Shown: positions 53,339 through 63,480, counted from the first letter of the stretch. The stretch is 64,000 nucleotides of DNA from Cyclobacterium plantarum (GCF_011290685.1 NZ_JAANYN010000004.1:62001-126000); one strand, 5' to 3'. Numbers and translations: made by a program. Notes: generated by a model not told the origin, from the sequence alone.

Positions 53339-56300
53339 ATGAAAAAATCCATACTTAAGCATGTAACACACATGACCAAGTTATTCTCCATTGCGTTTCT
53401 CTTCCAGTGCCTTACCATGAGTTTTCTCATGGCATGGAATGGAAATGCCCAAGTCAAAAATATTGAAGAAGTAACAGTGTCCCTCTTCCTGGAAGATGTG
53501 AAAATTGAGCATATTTTTCGGGAACTTGAAAATAACACTGGATACAATTTTGTGTTTACCAACAAAGAGCTTAGAGATATTCCTAACGTAGGGGTTAGGT
53601 CGAACAACAGCTCGCTTTATGATGTGTTGTTGAGCCTGGCAAATCAAACCAACCTTACTTTTAAGCAGGTAGACTATAATATTCATGTAAAGAAAACAAA
53701 AAAAATTGCCGCTGTATCAAAAGAAGTGTACGCAGCTGACATTAATGTTTCAGGTACAGTTACAGATAATAATGGTGAGCCACTTCCGGGGGCTAGTATT
53801 ACTGTCAGGGGAACCAGCACAGGGACTGTAACAGACCTTGACGGTAATTTTTCAATTGATGTTGCGGAAGGGTCCATATTGGTATTTTCGTACATCGGAT
53901 ATACCTCCCAATCCGTCGAGATTACCACACAAAGCACGATTAATATTTCTCTGGCAGAGGACCAGTCTTCCCTGGATGAAGTTGTGGTATTGGGATATGG
54001 CTCAGTTCAGAAAACTGATTTAACAGGTTCTGTTTCGAAAGTAGAGGCCAAGGACCTTGCTAATTTACCAGCTCCAAGAGTAGATCAATTGCTCCAGGGA
54101 AGAGCTGCTGGGGTAAATGTAACTTCTGTGAGTGGCAGTCCGGGTGCCCAGGCCTCGATACGCATCCGTGGAGGAAATTCGGTGCAAGGTGACAACGAAC
54201 CCCTTTATGTAATAGATGGCTTTATAGCGGGTACCAATTTCAATTTGAATAACATTAATGTCAACGACATCGAATCCATAGATATATTAAAAGACGGGTC
54301 GGCTATTTCGTTATACGGAACACGAGGTGCCAACGGCGTTATTTTGATAACTACCAAAACTGGTAAAGGCGTTGCTGGTGGTAAACCGACAGTATCATTG
54401 AACGCCTATACCGGATTCCAGAACCTAGCACGAAAAATTGACTTCTTAGATGGCCCTGAGCGTGCCGCATACGGATTTGAGTATGCTGAATTCAGTGGAG
54501 AAGCCAACCCATTTGTAGACGAAAGCTTGATTGGTAACACCGATTGGCAGGAACAGATCACCAGAACAGCTCCGATTAACAATTTGGATTTATCGGTACG
54601 GGGCAATTCAGAAAGGGTAAATTATTTTATTTCTGGAAATTACATGAATCAGCGGGGGATAATTAGAGAGTCTGGAATTGAAAGATACAGTTTTAGAGCA
54701 AATCTGGATTTCAAGCTGACAGATAACCTGACATTGGGAACAAGGATCAATACATCTTTCGTAAAAAATGACAACGATTTGGTGAGTCTCTGGGAGGCCA
54801 GGCGAGCATTGACTACTTTTCCGGTTTTCAAAGAAGACGGAACACTGTGGGATGAAGATTACGTACAAGGGGGGCCCTTCGACAATCCGGAAGCTTTGCT
54901 TAGGATGCAAAGCAACCAAACCATGATCAATAATTTACTCGGAAATTTTTACATCGAATACAAGCCTATTGAATCAATTACCATTCGGTCTACCATCGGT
55001 CCGCAATTAAACTGGCGAAAACAAAATGTCTTTGAATCTGGCAGTGTACCATCAAGGGCTGCTGCTCAGAGGGGCGGTTTCGGTAGGATCACGAATAGTT
55101 TCAATAATCAGATCTTACAGGAGAATACAATTACTTTCGACAAGCAGTTGTCTGCAAACCATAGGATTAATGTTTTGGGTGGATTTACCTGGCAAACTTC
55201 TGCAACAGAGGGATTTACTGCCCAAACGGATGGTTTGCCCAATGACGGTGTTTCCTTTGATGTATTACAATTAGGAAATCCTGAAACCTTCAGGATCACT
55301 TCAAATTACAACGATCCCTTCCAGATTGTGTCCTGGATCGGACGAACCAATTATACAATTTCTGACAAATATCTTTTTACCTTGGCGGGGAGAGTGGATG
55401 GTTCATCCAGATTTTCGGGAGCAAATAATCAATATGCTTTTTTCCCATCTGGGGCCTTTGCATGGAGATTAGGAGATGAAGAATTTATCCGGAATCTCAA
55501 TGTCTTTGACGAATTAAAATTGCGGACAAGCTTTGGAAGATCTGGAAGTCAAGCTATTGACTCCTACAGCACATTAGCTGTGTTAAACCCTGGCACAGTA
55601 ATATTTAATGGAAACCAGGGTATTGGCGTAAGACGAGACAGGCCCGCCAACCCGGATCTGAGGTGGGAGACAACCTCCCAATTCGATATTGGCCTCGAAG
55701 CAGGTTTCTTTGATAATCGATTGAGTCTGGAAATTGATTATTATTACAAAAAAACCGTTGACCTACTTTTAAATAGAGAGATTCCCCGTCAAACCGGGTT
55801 TAGCCAACGGCTTGAAAATATTGGTTCCTTACAAAATCAGGGTATTGAACTGATGATCAGGTCCGTAAATATGGATAGGAATGACTTCAGGTGGTCTACG
55901 GATTTTACGATATCCGGGAATAGAAGCCGGGTCCTGGATTTGGGGGGAGTAAATGAGATCAATATTCATTTCCTTGATCAGGGTGGTCAGGCCGCAAAAT
56001 TAATTGTCGGTGAACCTGTCGGTGTATTTACTGGTCTTGAATATCTGGGAACATGGCAAAGTCAGGAGGAACTAGACCAGTTTAGGTATAGTGGGTTAAG
56101 AGCTGTGGTTGGCGGCCCCAGATTTAAGGATACTAACGGAGACGGCTTTATCAGTTTCAATGATGACTTTGAAATTATTGGAAATCCGGAGCCGCTGTTC
56201 TTTGGTGGAATCAATAATAGTATACAGTGGAAGAATTTCTCCCTGGATATTTTTCTTCAAGGTACATTCGGAAATGATGTCTACAATGAGTTTGCGCAAA

Positions 56301-56704
56301 GAGGCTTTTTTGGAAGAAGTGACCAAAATATCTACGGAATGGCAAGAGACCGATGGACTGTAGATGATCCCCACCCCTACATTCCAAGGGCAGGTGGAAC
56401 AGTCAGTATTTCTGATATCCCTTCAAACAGTGAGTTGGTGGAAAGTGGGTCTCATTTGAGGCTGAGGAATGTTATGCTTAACTATACTGTGCCATTGAAA
56501 AATAATAAATTCATAAAAAATCTAAATGTTTATGCGAGTGGTGCAAATATCTTTCTGATTTCTAATTTCAGAGGTTACGATCCGGAAGCAAGCAGAATTG
56601 GTCCGCAATCTGGTAATACCTATGGAAGCGTGGTAAGGGGTATTATTCGGGCCGAATACCCAAATGCCAGAACCCTAACTTTCGGATTGAATGCAAACTT
56701 CTAA
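53339..56704 (+). CDS. SusC/RagA family TonB-dependent receptor (unit 2)
   Basis: A 1121-residue outer-membrane TonB-dependent transporter. I take the ATG at 53339, followed by the basic start of a signal peptide (MKKSILKHVTHMTKLFSIAF); the longer frame upstream overlaps fecR and covers the leader hairpins. The order is signal, STN domain (LEDVKIEHIFRELENNTGYN at its start), carboxypeptidase-like regulatory domain (INVSGTVTDNNGEPLPGASI), the SusC signature LDEVVVLGYGSVQKTDLTGS, plug and barrel ending GLNANF. The composition agrees with neighbouring genes (27 of 60 bases G or C at 55381-55440), unlike unit 1. With three sulfatases downstream, a sulfated glycan is the likely cargo. Confidence 0.95.
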   Translation: MKKSILKHVTHMTKLFSIAFLFQCLTMSFLMAWNGNAQVKNIEEVTVSLFLEDVKIEHIFRELENNTGYNFVFTNKELRDIPNVGVRSNNSSLYDVLLSLANQTNLTFKQVDYNIHVKKTKKIAAVSKEVYAADINVSGTVTDNNGEPLPGASITVRGTSTGTVTDLDGNFSIDVAEGSILVFSYIGYTSQSVEITTQSTINISLAEDQSSLDEVVVLGYGSVQKTDLTGSVSKVEAKDLANLPAPRVDQLLQGRAAGVNVTSVSGSPGAQASIRIRGGNSVQGDNEPLYVIDGFIAGTNFNLNNINVNDIESIDILKDGSAISLYGTRGANGVILITTKTGKGVAGGKPTVSLNAYTGFQNLARKIDFLDGPERAAYGFEYAEFSGEANPFVDESLIGNTDWQEQITRTAPINNLDLSVRGNSERVNYFISGNYMNQRGIIRESGIERYSFRANLDFKLTDNLTLGTRINTSFVKNDNDLVSLWEARRALTTFPVFKEDGTLWDEDYVQGGPFDNPEALLRMQSNQTMINNLLGNFYIEYKPIESITIRSTIGPQLNWRKQNVFESGSVPSRAAAQRGGFGRITNSFNNQILQENTITFDKQLSANHRINVLGGFTWQTSATEGFTAQTDGLPNDGVSFDVLQLGNPETFRITSNYNDPFQIVSWIGRTNYTISDKYLFTLAGRVDGSSRFSGANNQYAFFPSGAFAWRLGDEEFIRNLNVFDELKLRTSFGRSGSQAIDSYSTLAVLNPGTVIFNGNQGIGVRRDRPANPDLRWETTSQFDIGLEAGFFDNRLSLEIDYYYKKTVDLLLNREIPRQTGFSQRLENIGSLQNQGIELMIRSVNMDRNDFRWSTDFTISGNRSRVLDLGGVNEINIHFLDQGGQAAKLIVGEPVGVFTGLEYLGTWQSQEELDQFRYSGLRAVVGGPRFKDTNGDGFISFNDDFEIIGNPEPLFFGGINNSIQWKNFSLDIFLQGTFGNDVYNEFAQRGFFGRSDQNIYGMARDRWTVDDPHPYIPRAGGTVSISDIPSNSELVESGSHLRLRNVMLNYTVPLKNNKFIKNLNVYASGANIFLISNFRGYDPEASRIGPQSGNTYGSVVRGIIRAEYPNARTLTFGLNANF

Positions 56705-56717
56705 AACCTTATTGATC

Positions 56718-58241
56718 ATGAAAATATTAAATTATAAAAATTTTTGCTTGTTAATTTTGTCAGTGCTGTCTCTCGGCTGTGAAAGTTTCCTGGAGGAGGA
56801 AGTTCGTGGTATTATCGACCCAAGCACGTTTTACCAATCAGATGAAGAGGCAGTATTAGCAGTCAACGGAATCTATCTGAATTTGAGGCAAAATGGATTT
56901 TATGGCAATTGGCAAGGTATCCATACCTTCACTCAATTGGGAGCAGATGTATTGGAGTCCAGCCGTCAATTTGGAGGTAATGAACCCATGCAGAATTATA
57001 CCCTGACCCAAAGTAACTATTCAAATGCCCGGCAATTATGGCAGTTGATATACAGGATGATTGGGGATGCCAATTCGGTAATTACTAATATTGAGAACAG
57101 CCCAAATATTAGTGCTGCTGTCAAGAATCAATCCATAGGCGAAGCTTTATACCTAAGAAGTTATGGGTACTATCATCTCAGTAATTTATGGGGTGATGTA
57201 CCCTATTATGATGAAGAAATACCCATTGCAGATGCCGCCAACCTAGGTAGGACTCCTGTCAATGAAATCAGAAGTAATCTCATCAGCGATTTGACGAGAA
57301 TAGAAACAGAAAATTTGCTTCCGGAGACCTATGGAGAAAGTGATTTTGGGCGACCCACGGTATGGGCGGCCAAAACTCTGCTTGCCAAGATTTACCTATG
57401 GCAAGAGGATTGGACAAATGCCAGAGAAGAGTGCTTAAGCATTATCAATAATTCCCCTCATCAATTACTAGCCAATTACGGAGATGTCTTTGATGTGAAT
57501 AATCCTTTCAATGAGGAAATTATATGGGCCATTGATTTTCAAAAAGATGTGCCTGGAAATGCACAGGACCGTACGGACGGGTTTAATCCCCGATTAAGGG
57601 ATGAGCCCAAAAATCCCGCAGATAGAGGCCCGCTATCCGAGGCTTTGGCAGCTAGAAATGAGGAATTCAACGGATACGGTCTAACGGTCCCCATATTAAG
57701 TTTTATCAACGAATTTCCTGAAAATGATCTAAGAAGGCCACACAATATCCTAAGTGAGTATCTCGGGTTTGAGTTGACATTCCAATACCTGACGAAATTC
57801 ACCAATTTTGATTTTGTCAATTCTCCGAGAGGTAACCATGGTGAAGCTACATTGGTGTTCAGATTGGCGGATGTTTACCTTATGCTTGCAGAAGCGGAAA
57901 ATGAATTGAATGGTCCTGATAATGCCTATCAGTATATTAATGCGGTTAGGGAAAGGGCCTATGATCCGGCACAACCGTATAGCGGTTTAACCCAGCAAGA
58001 ATTAAGGAGTGCTATCCGTACGGAACGAAAGTGGGAGCTGGCAGGTGAAGGGCATCGTCGGTATGACTTGATCCGATGGGGTATTCTTTTAGAGACAGTA
58101 AAAAATTCAGTTTACCGAACCTATGACCCTGGTAGCAATATTCAGCCTCACCATGTCAAACTTCCCATTCCAGAGGAGGAGATCATCTTAAATCCAGCCC
58201 TCCTGGATTCTGATCCCACTAATAATGGTTATGGGAATTAG
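56718..58241 (+). CDS. SusD/RagB family substrate-binding lipoprotein (unit 2)
   Basis: A 507-residue surface lipoprotein partner of the SusC above. The signal (MKILNYKNFCLLILSVLSLGC) ends in lipobox SLGC. SusD landmarks are LYLRSYGYYHLSNLWGDVPY near residue 150, FRLADVYLMLAEAENELNG and the C-terminal RTERKWELAGEGHRRYDLIRWG with LPIPEEEIILNP. The ATG at 56718 is chosen for the signal; the frame opens earlier inside the end of susC. The 3' end overlaps the following sulfatase gene by 17 bp, which links glycan capture and desulfation in translation. Confidence 0.95.
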   Translation: MKILNYKNFCLLILSVLSLGCESFLEEEVRGIIDPSTFYQSDEEAVLAVNGIYLNLRQNGFYGNWQGIHTFTQLGADVLESSRQFGGNEPMQNYTLTQSNYSNARQLWQLIYRMIGDANSVITNIENSPNISAAVKNQSIGEALYLRSYGYYHLSNLWGDVPYYDEEIPIADAANLGRTPVNEIRSNLISDLTRIETENLLPETYGESDFGRPTVWAAKTLLAKIYLWQEDWTNAREECLSIINNSPHQLLANYGDVFDVNNPFNEEIIWAIDFQKDVPGNAQDRTDGFNPRLRDEPKNPADRGPLSEALAARNEEFNGYGLTVPILSFINEFPENDLRRPHNILSEYLGFELTFQYLTKFTNFDFVNSPRGNHGEATLVFRLADVYLMLAEAENELNGPDNAYQYINAVRERAYDPAQPYSGLTQQELRSAIRTERKWELAGEGHRRYDLIRWGILLETVKNSVYRTYDPGSNIQPHHVKLPIPEEEIILNPALLDSDPTNNGYGN

Positions 58242-59694
58242 GAATATCATAACGCCTACGTGTTTACTATGTTACTGTCTTATATTGCTGGTAACACCAA
58301 TATTGAGTGCTGGTGTAAATCCACAAAAACCCAATATCATCCTGATCAATGTAGATGACCTGGGGTGGAAAGACCTGGGGTTTATGGGCAGTGCCTATTA
58401 CGAAACCCCTAATATAGACAGATTGGCAGGGCAGGGCATGGTTTTTTACCAGGCCTATGCCGCTGCTGCCAATTGTGCTCCTAGTCGAGCCTGCATGATG
58501 AGTGGTAGGAATACCCCCAGTCATGGTGTCTACACCGTAGATAATTCGGAAAGGGGAAATTCAAAAACGCGTAAAATCATACCTACACCAAACCGCGATT
58601 TTCTTCCCGACTCCCTGTATACCCTGGCCGCAATGCTTAAGGATAATGGCTATACAAATGGTACTTTCGGAAAATGGCACATCAACGAAGATCCCCTGCA
58701 GCATGGCTTTCACGTAAATGTGGGAGGAAGCCATCGTGGCAACCCGGGGAGCGGTGGCTACTTCAGTCCCTACAAGATTGACTTTATCGAAAATGGACCA
58801 GACGGAGAATACCTGACCGACAGATTGACCGAAGAAGCCATTCACTTTGTAAGAGCAAATAAGGAAAAACCCTTTTTTTTGTACCTGCCTTTCTACTCCG
58901 TGCACACACCCATTATGGGTAAACCGGAGTTGATTGAAACCTTTGCCGGAAAGCAGGGAACAAAAGGGCAGGATCGGCCAGATTATGCTGCCATGGTGGC
59001 CTCGGTGGATCAGAATGTAGGTAAGTTGATGGCCGTTGTGGATGAGCTAAATCTGGCAGACAATACGCTGGTGATTTTCACCTCTGATAATGGAGGCATA
59101 AGAGATATTTCTTATCAAACTCCCTTGAGGGCAGGAAAAGGATCCTACTATGAGGGGGGGATCCGTGTCCCCTTGGTGATGCGCTGGCCAGGTAACATTC
59201 AGGCCGGAAGTAAAACGGATTTTCCGGTGACGAACCTGGACTTTTTTCCAACCCTAAAAAGTATCATCAGCGCGGAAGTACCAGCTGCTGAACAACTGGA
59301 AGGAATTGACCTTAACCCCGTTTTCCGCAAGCAACCTATGGCGGAGCGAGCAATATATTGGCATTTTCCCATATACTTGCAAGCCTATAATCCAAAAGAA
59401 GATGGGGGCAGGGATCCTTTGTTCAGGACGCGGCCGGGATCTGTCATCAGGAAAGGTAAATGGAAGCTCCATCATTATTTCGAAGATGGGGATTACGAAC
59501 TCTATAATCTGGAGGAAGATCCCGGGGAAAAACACAACCTGGCCCAAAGTCAGGTAGAAATCAGAAACCAAATGATTGATTTGCTCGAGTCCTGGAGGCT
59601 GGAAGTCAATGCACCTGTTCCGGGTCAGGCAAATCCACTTTATGATAAAGCATTTGAAATGAATCTCATAAAACAAAAACTGAATGAAAAGTAA
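58225..59694 (+). CDS. secreted S1 family sulfatase (1)
   Basis: A 489-residue sulfatase with a signal peptide ending near ILSAG. It removes sulfate esters, probably from a polysaccharide. The formylglycine site is C84 in NCAPSRACMMSGR, a normal C-x-P-S-R that a formylglycine-generating enzyme can modify. Metal ligands are in INVDDLGWKDLG and TSDNGGI, and GTFGKWHI carries the usual lysine and histidine. It overlaps the susD end by 17 bp and the next sulfatase by 11 bp. A second in-frame start two codons later (58231) is equally possible. No modifying enzyme gene is in the window. Confidence 0.93.
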   Translation: MVMGIRNIITPTCLLCYCLILLVTPILSAGVNPQKPNIILINVDDLGWKDLGFMGSAYYETPNIDRLAGQGMVFYQAYAAAANCAPSRACMMSGRNTPSHGVYTVDNSERGNSKTRKIIPTPNRDFLPDSLYTLAAMLKDNGYTNGTFGKWHINEDPLQHGFHVNVGGSHRGNPGSGGYFSPYKIDFIENGPDGEYLTDRLTEEAIHFVRANKEKPFFLYLPFYSVHTPIMGKPELIETFAGKQGTKGQDRPDYAAMVASVDQNVGKLMAVVDELNLADNTLVIFTSDNGGIRDISYQTPLRAGKGSYYEGGIRVPLVMRWPGNIQAGSKTDFPVTNLDFFPTLKSIISAEVPAAEQLEGIDLNPVFRKQPMAERAIYWHFPIYLQAYNPKEDGGRDPLFRTRPGSVIRKGKWKLHHYFEDGDYELYNLEEDPGEKHNLAQSQVEIRNQMIDLLESWRLEVNAPVPGQANPLYDKAFEMNLIKQKLNEK

Positions 59695-61729
59695 ACTGAT
59701 AGTACTTTCCCTCCTGGTATTGGGTAGCCTGATTCTGCCTAACCGCATTTTCGGGTCCAGCCAGGCAGATAAAAAACCAAATATCATTTTTATCCTTACC
59801 GATGATTTGGGATATGGCGATCTGGGTGTATTGTACCAGAACCAACGCAAAGCTGAAGGGAAGCCCTTTCATAGCACACCAAACCTGGATAAGGTGGCCG
59901 CCGAGGGGATGATTTTGACCCGCCATTATGTGCCTGCACCGGTATGTGCACCATCCAGGGCAACATTATTGCTTGGCTTGCATCAGGGCCATGCCGAGGT
60001 CCGGAACAATCAATTTGACAAAGCCCTCCCAGCCAACCATAACCTGGCCACCGTTCTTAAAGAAGCAGGATATGCCACAGCATTAATAGGTAAATATGGA
60101 CTGCAGGGATTAGAAGGAGATAGTCCTTCCACCTGGGAAGCATACCCTACCAAAAGAGGGTTTGATTATTTTTTTGGTTATGTGCGGCACAGAGATGGCC
60201 ATAATCACTATCCCGCCCATGATGTGGCCAATAGGGGGCCTATGGAATTATACGATGGGAATGAAGAGATTTCAGCCCATTTAAAGGGGTGCTATACCAC
60301 CGACCTTTTTACAGCAAAGGCAAAAAAATACATACAAGACCATAAAAAAAGTGATCCCGAGCAACCGTTTTTTATGTACCTGGCCTACGATACTCCACAT
60401 GCGGGCCTGGAAATCCCCGGTATGCCTTATCCCTCAGGGGGAGGTATAGATGGCGGAGTGCAATTGATAGGCGAAAAAGGAAATTACATCAATACAGCCC
60501 GGGGTGAGGTGAATAGTTTTATACATCCAGACTACCGAAATGATGACTGGCCAGAGGTACAGCGGCGCTTTGCCAGTATGGTTCGCCGGATTGATAATGC
60601 TATCGGAGACCTTGTTCACTTGTTGCAGGATTTGGAAATTGACGAGGAAACCCTGATCGTGTTTACTTCCGATAATGGTCCTCATCATGAGTCTTACGGT
60701 TACGGAGATTATGATCCCGTTTTTTTTGAAAGTTTTGGAAATCTGGATGGCACTAAAAGAGATACCTGGGAAGGTGGTATTCGTGTACCGACCCTGGTCA
60801 GATGGCCGGGCAAAATTCCGGAAGGGAAAAGAAATGATTCCCCTTCCGGATTTCATGACTGGTTGCCAACATTTGCGGAAATCAGTGGATTGCCGGCGCC
60901 GGCAAATACCGATGGAAGGTCACTTTGGCCCATCCTTTCCGGAAATGAGAGCGAGCATGATGGAAAGGTGTACATTGAGTACCAGGTAAACAATAACACG
61001 AAAAGCTACGAATCATTCCTTGAATCCAAAAGGGGGAAAAAGCGGGGCGAAATGCAGGTGCTGTATCTGGATGGGTACAAAGGTATCCGGTACAATATTT
61101 TATCGCATCAGGACGATTTCAGCATTTTTGATACCAAAAACGACCCGGGAGAAACCCGGGACCTTGCCGGAACAAATGGGGAATTTGTAAAGCTCCAAAA
61201 AGAAATGAAAAACACCGTTTTGCGCTGGAGAAGGTACAATGCGTCTGCTGAAAGGCCCTATGACGGAGAGCCGATTCCCGCCCTGGTACCTGAAGGGAAG
61301 CTGACAGCAGGGGTAAAACTGTCCAAATACAAAATTGATTCTCCCTGGGTCCCTTTTATTCACAGGGGATTGGATCCATCGAAAGAGACGATGGTTTTAT
61401 CCGGGATTGAAGCCATTCAAGGAGAAAAAGAAAACAACGTCTTGGTTTATGAGGGATTTTTAAAAGTGGAGAATAGCGGGGAATATGAATTTAGCTATCA
61501 AACCAACCAGGGCTTGGTGATGCATATCCATGAAGCCCTACTAATAGACGATGACCACCCCAATTTGGCCAAAGGGAAAGGTATGACCAAAGTAGTTCTG
61601 GAAAAAGGATTTCATCCGGTTAAATTGGTTACAAAAATTGTTGATTTTAGCGAAAAGCCGGAGCTGGAACTTAAATGGTCTGGAACAGGTATTCAAAATG
61701 AATATTTACCTGTTTTTTATCAGGATTAA
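59684..61729 (+). CDS. secreted S1 family sulfatase with C-terminal PA14-like domain (2)
   Basis: A 681-residue sulfatase with a signal peptide ending near RIFGSSQ. C88 in VCAPSRATLLLG is the formylglycine site, in normal C-x-P-S-R form. Metal-binding segments are LTDDLGYGDLG and FTSDNGPHHESYGYGDYDP, the latter typical of the arylsulfatase A-like branch. Beyond the sulfatase core (to about 560) is an extra domain of about 100 residues (GIEAIQGEKENNVLVYEGF and SYQTNQGLVMHIHEALLID) resembling a PA14-type carbohydrate-binding module. It overlaps the previous gene by 11 bp, so it is translationally coupled. Confidence 0.93.
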   Translation: MKSKLIVLSLLVLGSLILPNRIFGSSQADKKPNIIFILTDDLGYGDLGVLYQNQRKAEGKPFHSTPNLDKVAAEGMILTRHYVPAPVCAPSRATLLLGLHQGHAEVRNNQFDKALPANHNLATVLKEAGYATALIGKYGLQGLEGDSPSTWEAYPTKRGFDYFFGYVRHRDGHNHYPAHDVANRGPMELYDGNEEISAHLKGCYTTDLFTAKAKKYIQDHKKSDPEQPFFMYLAYDTPHAGLEIPGMPYPSGGGIDGGVQLIGEKGNYINTARGEVNSFIHPDYRNDDWPEVQRRFASMVRRIDNAIGDLVHLLQDLEIDEETLIVFTSDNGPHHESYGYGDYDPVFFESFGNLDGTKRDTWEGGIRVPTLVRWPGKIPEGKRNDSPSGFHDWLPTFAEISGLPAPANTDGRSLWPILSGNESEHDGKVYIEYQVNNNTKSYESFLESKRGKKRGEMQVLYLDGYKGIRYNILSHQDDFSIFDTKNDPGETRDLAGTNGEFVKLQKEMKNTVLRWRRYNASAERPYDGEPIPALVPEGKLTAGVKLSKYKIDSPWVPFIHRGLDPSKETMVLSGIEAIQGEKENNVLVYEGFLKVENSGEYEFSYQTNQGLVMHIHEALLIDDDHPNLAKGKGMTKVVLEKGFHPVKLVTKIVDFSEKPELELKWSGTGIQNEYLPVFYQD

Positions 61730-61793
61730 AAGACAAAATGTTTTATATTTCGTGTATCCTGAAAAGTCAATTCAACTCAAAAACCACCTATTC

Positions 61794-63146
61794 ATGAAGT
61801 TAATTCTCTTAAATAAAAACTGTAAGCGCATAACAGTTTCATTTTTTTTCTTTTTTATCTCAGTCTGTGTTGCTTTCGGACAATCAGAAAAGCCCAATAT
61901 CATATACATCTTGTCTGATGACCAATCCTGGACCGATTACGGGTTTATGGGACACCCGCACATAGAGACACCTCGCATCGATGAACTTGCAGCCGAGGGG
62001 CTCACCTTCACCCGTGGGTATGTGACTGCCCCCCTTTGCAGCCCTTCTTTGGCTTCTATTATTACCGGACTGTATCCCCATCAACATGGAATTACCGGAA
62101 ATGATCCGGAATTTACATTCGAAAAACCACGCTACCAAACCGATTGGCAAACGGCACGCTCGAGGCTTTACAAAGACTACCTGGATGAATTTCAAAAGCA
62201 TCCCACCGTCCCTCAGCTGTTACAAAAACTGGGTTATGTTTCCTTTCAGTCTGGAAAATGGTGGGGTGGACACTGGAAGGAAGGAGGATTTACCGATGGT
62301 ATGACACATGGCGATCCCAAAAGGGGAGGCAGACACGGTGATGAGGGTTTGAAGATAGGAAGAGAAGGGATGACACCCATATTCGATTTTATGGATCAGG
62401 CCATTGCGGATAAAGACCCGTTTTTTATCTGGTATGCCCCTTTTCTGCCACATTCCCCTCATACGCCGCCGGATTCTCTTTTGCAAAAATACCTGCCCAA
62501 AGCCCCTACCCAGGCAGTGGCCGCCTATTGGGCCATGTGTGAATGGCTGGACATTACCGTGGGACAACTTCTTGATAAGGTGGAAGAGGAAGGCTTGACC
62601 GACAATACACTGGTAGTCTTCGTTACCGACAACGGCTGGATTCAGGATCCTGAGCGCCCCAACCGGTATGCTCCCGGGTCCAAGCAAGATCCACAGGATA
62701 TGGGTATTCGTACACCCATTATTTACAAATGGCCCGGAAAAATCACCCCCCGTATGGATACCCAAAACTTGACAAGCAGCATCGATATGGCAGTGACCAC
62801 CCTGGAGGCGGTTGGCCTGGACCCGCTTCCAAACATGCAGGGCATCAATGTGTTGGATAAAAAGGCCTTATCCAAAAGAAAACAGATTTACAGTATGGAC
62901 TTCTCCCATGATATGGTGGCAGTGGAAAAGCCGGAGCAAACCCTGGAAAGCCGAATGGTGATCAGTGGTTCCTGGAAGCTGATAGATCCGGGTGCCGCAA
63001 ATGGCGACAATCAGGAAGTGCTTCTCTATGATATTTTGAAAGACCCCATGGAAACGAAGAATCTGGCCGATTCCCATCCAAAGGTGGTTAAAAAGCTGTT
63101 GGCAAGCCTTGATAAATGGTGGCCCGGTGGTTCAGGTCCCAATTAG
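61794..63146 (+). CDS. secreted S1 family sulfatase with altered active-site signature (3)
   Basis: A 450-residue sulfatase-fold protein with a signal peptide (VSFFFFFISVCVAFGQ). I take ATG 61794 because the signal begins there; the frame extends back into the preceding gene. Metal ligands are present (YILSDDQSWTDYG, FVTDNGWIQDP), as are the lysine and tryptophan-rich SGKWWGGHW segment. At the formylglycine site the sequence is C82-S-P-S-L-A-S instead of C-x-P-S-R, so the arginine normally needed for modification is leucine. It may belong to a subfamily with a different rule, or it may be an unusual hydrolase. The gene lies 64 bp after the second sulfatase. Confidence 0.9.
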   Translation: MKLILLNKNCKRITVSFFFFFISVCVAFGQSEKPNIIYILSDDQSWTDYGFMGHPHIETPRIDELAAEGLTFTRGYVTAPLCSPSLASIITGLYPHQHGITGNDPEFTFEKPRYQTDWQTARSRLYKDYLDEFQKHPTVPQLLQKLGYVSFQSGKWWGGHWKEGGFTDGMTHGDPKRGGRHGDEGLKIGREGMTPIFDFMDQAIADKDPFFIWYAPFLPHSPHTPPDSLLQKYLPKAPTQAVAAYWAMCEWLDITVGQLLDKVEEEGLTDNTLVVFVTDNGWIQDPERPNRYAPGSKQDPQDMGIRTPIIYKWPGKITPRMDTQNLTSSIDMAVTTLEAVGLDPLPNMQGINVLDKKALSKRKQIYSMDFSHDMVAVEKPEQTLESRMVISGSWKLIDPGAANGDNQEVLLYDILKDPMETKNLADSHPKVVKKLLASLDKWWPGGSGPN

Positions 63147-63173
63147 AAAGGGTAAAAATTAGCCAAATAAATC

Positions 63174-63203
63174 AAAAAGGCAGGAGGTTTTTCCTGCCTT
63201 TTT
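63174..63203 (+). terminator. intrinsic terminator closing Sus unit 2
   Basis: Stem AAAAAGGCAGGA (63174-63185) with TCCTGCCTTTTT (63192-63203), 28 bp after the last sulfatase stop and followed by a T-rich end. Confidence 0.9.
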
Positions 63204-63258
63204 GATTGTTGGATGGATTTTTGTTCCTGATTATACCTGTTCACCAAAAGATAAAATT

Positions 63259-63480
63259 ATGAAAAGGCTATTTGGCATTTTTACATACACCATGACCTTA
63301 CTATTTTTCTTGTTGGTTCAATTTCGGTATGTAATGGCCCAGGTAGGAGAAGCGTCAGGAGACGAATACCCCTTAAACCCTTCTCCTTTTAGGTTCATCG
63401 TTTATATTATTCTTTCATTTATCGTCATTGCCGTGGTTTTTAAATTACTTTACAAACCAAAGAATAAAAGCAATCACTGA
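63259..63480 (+). CDS. small membrane protein
   Basis: A 73-residue frame from ATG 63259. The N-terminal hydrophobic stretch (YTMTLLFFLLVQFRYVMA, then Q) looks like a signal peptide or anchor, and a second helix (FIVYIILSFIVIAVVFKLLY, about 45-64) is followed by a lysine/asparagine tail. The composition supports a real gene. The frame is open from 63202, which overlaps the terminator, so the shorter start is preferred. I do not recognise a family; it lies just behind the sulfatase unit but beyond its terminator. Confidence 0.6.
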   Translation: MKRLFGIFTYTMTLLFFLLVQFRYVMAQVGEASGDEYPLNPSPFRFIVYIILSFIVIAVVFKLLYKPKNKSNH

